Source: Serratia marcescens (GTDB lineage: Bacteria; Pseudomonadota; Gammaproteobacteria; Enterobacterales; Enterobacteriaceae). From it: 64,000 bases of DNA. The notes under the pieces are model-generated. The model was not told the origin of the DNA, made no database searches, and was given only the letters and a program-made list of their open reading frames with translations. Shown here one piece after another: positions 61,789-64,000 of this stretch; the stretch's first letter is position 1, and each line of letters starts with the position of its first letter. Position numbers and translations under genes: made by a program. The stretch lies in NCBI RefSeq assembly GCF_006715005.1, contig NZ_VFMJ01000001.1:1178001-1242000 (forward strand), read 5' to 3'.

Positions 61789-62682
61789 TTAGATCAGTGG
61801 CTGGCCACGCAACTGCTCCAGCACTTTCAGCGGTGAACGCTGCGGATCTTGCATCTTGTCCACCGGCAGCAGGAAGGTCTGTTCCAGCATAAACTGGCCG
61901 CCCATCGCGGCGTGCGGCGTTTGGTCCGAGAAGCAAATCCAGCTGCTGCCCGGCGGGAACGCCAGCGCCAGCTGTGGCCCCTGTTGCTGATAATCGCCGT
62001 CGGCTTTCATGGCGTCATGCAACTGCAGCATCAGGTGGTCATAATGGCTGCGGCGGGTTTTGGTGATTCGCACCTGGTGCTGCAGCCAACTGCTGAAGGC
62101 GGAGTAGCGAGCGAGGCGCGGCATAAAGCGTTCCGCCAGCTCAGGGAACGGTTCGCCGACGCGCCATTGGCGGTGCTCACCGTGCGGATTGATGTTGGTG
62201 AAAATGCGCAGAATGCGCTCGCCGTAGTTCGGGCGCGACGGGAAGGCGTCGACGTGCAGCCGGCTATCGTCTTTGCGCCAGGAGCTGTTTGCACGCCAGG
62301 CTGAAACCGGATGCAAACGCAGGCTGCCGGTTGGGTGGTGCAGCGCTTCCTGATACTCGGGCAACAGCCCGGCGATCAGCTGGCGGCACGACTGGTAATA
62401 GCGCTCCAGCAGTTGCTGAACCTGCTGCCGGCGTTCCGCGACGGCGACGCCGGTCAGCTTGCCGGACAGCGGCTGATAGCTGATGTTTTTGCGCTTCGGA
62501 TCGACCAACGCCGGATCCAGCAGCGGCATTTCCTGCTCAGACAGGGTGAACGCCAGCTCGGGCAGAAACAGCACCTTGCCCTGTTCTAATTCGCTGACCG
62601 CGCTGGATGCTTCTTGCGCCGCCCATTGTCGCAACGGCAGCGTCAGGACGGCCTGTTCACGCATAATATCGCCAGTAGGCAT
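61789..62682 (-). CDS. kdoO: Kdo hydroxylase (Fe(II)/2-oxoglutarate dioxygenase, KdoO)
   Basis: 297 aa from the ATG at 62682, which has GAGGAG at a good distance; the frame opens at 62697. Facial-triad residues: His143 and Asp145 in SRLHVDAFPSRP, and a distal His in SDQTPHAAMGG. YGERILRIFTNINPHGEHRQWRVGEPF is typical of the Kdo hydroxylase family that turns Kdo of lipid A-core into Ko in Yersinia and Burkholderia. It would harden the LPS inner core. No LPS genes are next to it. Confidence 0.85.
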   Translation of the reverse strand: MPTGDIMREQAVLTLPLRQWAAQEASSAVSELEQGKVLFLPELAFTLSEQEMPLLDPALVDPKRKNISYQPLSGKLTGVAVAERRQQVQQLLERYYQSCRQLIAGLLPEYQEALHHPTGSLRLHPVSAWRANSSWRKDDSRLHVDAFPSRPNYGERILRIFTNINPHGEHRQWRVGEPFPELAERFMPRLARYSAFSSWLQHQVRITKTRRSHYDHLMLQLHDAMKADGDYQQQGPQLALAFPPGSSWICFSDQTPHAAMGGQFMLEQTFLLPVDKMQDPQRSPLKVLEQLRGQPLI

Positions 62683-63173
62683 GAGATCTCCTCGCAAATC
62701 TATATCGCTTTATTCCCGTCTTTCAGGTTGCCGCGTGGTTGGCTGCACTGGCTTGCGCAGTGGCTGGCTGGAGCGGCGCCAGAAATTTTTGCGCCGGTCG
62801 CCCAATTGCAACGTGAAATTTGCGGGTTCTATTATGGATGTATCAGCAGGGCGCAGTGCGCCGAAGCGTGCGATGGCTTCCTGATATATAGAATAGTCCT
62901 GATAAGGTTATCACCGGCAACGCCAATGAAAAGTAAACGGGGGCTAAACGAAGCGGGGTGTGGGCACGAATAATCAAAAATGGCACGAATTGTTTGCTGA
63001 ATGACGTATTTTTTATCTTATTGAATTGTAATGGAAATAAATATGCTGCTTATTTATTGGCGTTATTTCATTCAAAGAGCAGGGCAAACCGGGGAAATAA
63101 TGTTTCGGAGGGGAATTATTTCATTTTGTCGGGAATAAATCGGGCCGCCAAATTTTGGTGACCCGATTATTGA
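62683..63173. other. Intergenic region without a supported gene
   Basis: 491 bp. The first half is of moderate GC, the part from about 62930 is AT-rich. Short frames on both strands (for example 62958-63161) have no RBS and no family likeness. The kdoO promoter must lie near 62700-62760. The terminator of the diguanylate cyclase gene is at 63138-63168. I see nothing else. Confidence 0.5.
63138..63168 (-). terminator. Terminator of diguanylate cyclase gene
   Basis: Minus strand: a 7-bp stem (AATCGGG / CCCGATT) enclosing a smaller CCAAA/TTTGG pairing, then TATTCCC. It lies 5 bp after the stop codon. Confidence 0.6.
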
Positions 63174-64000
63174 TTAAGCGCCGTAAATGCAGTTTTTGCC
63201 TTTTTTCTTGGCTTGATACAGCGCGCTGTCTGCCTCATTGATAAAGCTGATCGGCGTATCGTTATACATATGCGGCACTTTGGCGCAGATGCCGATGCTG
63301 ATGGTGACGATGCCGTGCGGGTTGCCCTGATGCGGGATCTTCAGATCGCGTACCGCCTGGATGACGCGCTCGGCGAAAATCAGCGCGCCCTGCACGTCGG
63401 TATCCGGCAGGATAATCCCCATCTCTTCGCCGCCGTAGCGCGCCAGGATATCGTTGCTGCGGCACGCCAGCCCTTTCAGCGTCTGGCCGATCTGCTGCAG
63501 GCACTGGTCGCCGGCAACGTGGCCATAACTGTCGTTGTACTGCTTGAAGTAGTCGATATCGAGCATCAGCAGCGCCACGCTGCGGTAGTTGCGAGAGGCA
63601 CGCGCCAGCTCGTTCTTCAGCGCGATATCAAACTGGCGGCGGTTGGCCAGCCCGGTCAGGCCGTCCAGCAGCGCCAGCTCTTCAAGCATCTGGTTGATGC
63701 TGGTCAGCTGATCGCGGGTGCGCATCAGCTCGGCTTCGGTTTGCATGCTGTGCTTGATTTGCCGCAGCAGCACCATGCCCATCGCCAGCAGGATCATCAG
63801 CAGAGAGAGGCCGCCGGCGGCGAACAGGCCTGCGTCGGTGCGCCAGTCTGCCAGCGCGTCGCGCTTCGACAGCCCGGCGGCGATCACCAATGGAAAGCGG
63901 TTGACCCGCGAATAGCCGTAGATACGCTCCACTTTGTCGTACAGCGAGGTGATGGTGGCGTTGCCGAATTCCGAATGCGGCAATATTTCGCTGAACAGCA
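63174..64000 (-). CDS. Membrane diguanylate cyclase, C-terminal part (cut by window edge)
   Basis: The frame is open through the last base of the window, so the N-terminus is missing; about 275 residues are visible. A periplasmic sensor remnant (GYSRVNRFPLVIAAGLSKRDAL) is followed by one transmembrane helix (AGLFAAGGLSLLMILLAMGMVLL), a coiled linker, and a full GGDEF domain: LDGLTGLANRRQFD, MLDIDYFKQYNDSYGHVAGD, active-site GGEEM, and an RxxD inhibitory site (RSND) five residues before it. It should make cyclic di-GMP in response to a periplasmic signal. The last signature residue is Met instead of the usual Phe. Confidence 0.9.
   Translation of the reverse strand, partial: LFSEILPHSEFGNATITSLYDKVERIYGYSRVNRFPLVIAAGLSKRDALADWRTDAGLFAAGGLSLLMILLAMGMVLLRQIKHSMQTEAELMRTRDQLTSINQMLEELALLDGLTGLANRRQFDIALKNELARASRNYRSVALLMLDIDYFKQYNDSYGHVAGDQCLQQIGQTLKGLACRSNDILARYGGEEMGIILPDTDVQGALIFAERVIQAVRDLKIPHQGNPHGIVTISIGICAKVPHMYNDTPISFINEADSALYQAKKKGKNCIYGA

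Noticed and set aside
62958-63161. 67-codon frame before the diguanylate cyclase
   Set aside because: No RBS, no family and AT-rich context; probably chance.

Overview
The window looks like the chromosome of an enterobacterium of the genus Serratia, most likely the S. marcescens group. The genes are GC-rich (mostly well above 55 percent by eye), the regulatory stretches are AT-rich, and the gene content is enterobacterial: chaperone-usher fimbriae, membrane glucose dehydrogenase, a full phenylacetate pathway, Kdo hydroxylase. Genus and species are inferred from gene content. No rRNA, tRNA, insertion sequence, prophage or CRISPR array was recognised.

Layout. 1-4480: end of a first chaperone-usher fimbrial operon (major subunit 3' end, chaperone, usher, tip adhesin). 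4617-8450: a compact class II microcin export operon, with a glycine-rich precursor carrying a short GA-type leader, a CvaA/HlyD-like adaptor and a CvaB-like peptidase/ABC exporter. 8545-10770: a small Trp-rich protein, a PulS/OutS-type lipoprotein and a MATE efflux pump. 10827-20224: a second fimbrial locus of MR/P type (major subunit, minor subunits, usher, chaperone, MrpH-like zinc adhesin), with a divergent PapI/FaeA-like regulator across a 775-bp AT-rich region and a LuxR-type regulator at the far end. 20276-20760: two tiny genes behind a promoter with a Fur box, not described as far as I know. 20867-25531: gcd (PQQ-dependent glucose dehydrogenase) and pqqU/yncD (PQQ receptor), a cofactor-uptake and cofactor-use pair. 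26060-36076: one giant orphan nonribosomal peptide synthetase, C-A-T-C-A-T-C-A-T-TE.

36207-48033 is a mosaic of small metabolic units: aldo/keto reductase with a convergent LysR gene and a divergent cupin, VOC and GyrI-like proteins, succinate-semialdehyde dehydrogenase, a GST/PPOX pair with a divergent LysR regulator, and an operon of alpha/beta hydrolase, RidA, aminotransferase and amino-acid permease. 48071-61745 is the complete phenylacetate degradation locus: paaABCDEFGHIJK, then paaX and paaY on the minus strand, with paaZ divergent and a PaaX-type operator between paaA and paaZ. 61789-64000 holds a Kdo hydroxylase (kdoO) and a diguanylate cyclase cut by the window edge.

Candidates for something not yet described are the microcin operon with no recognisable immunity gene, the three-module orphan NRPS, the Fur-controlled two-peptide operon, and a Pap-like switch region in front of an MR/P-like operon. 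Coding starts were moved inward from the longest open frame wherever a ribosome-binding site or signal peptide argued for it; these choices are stated per entry.
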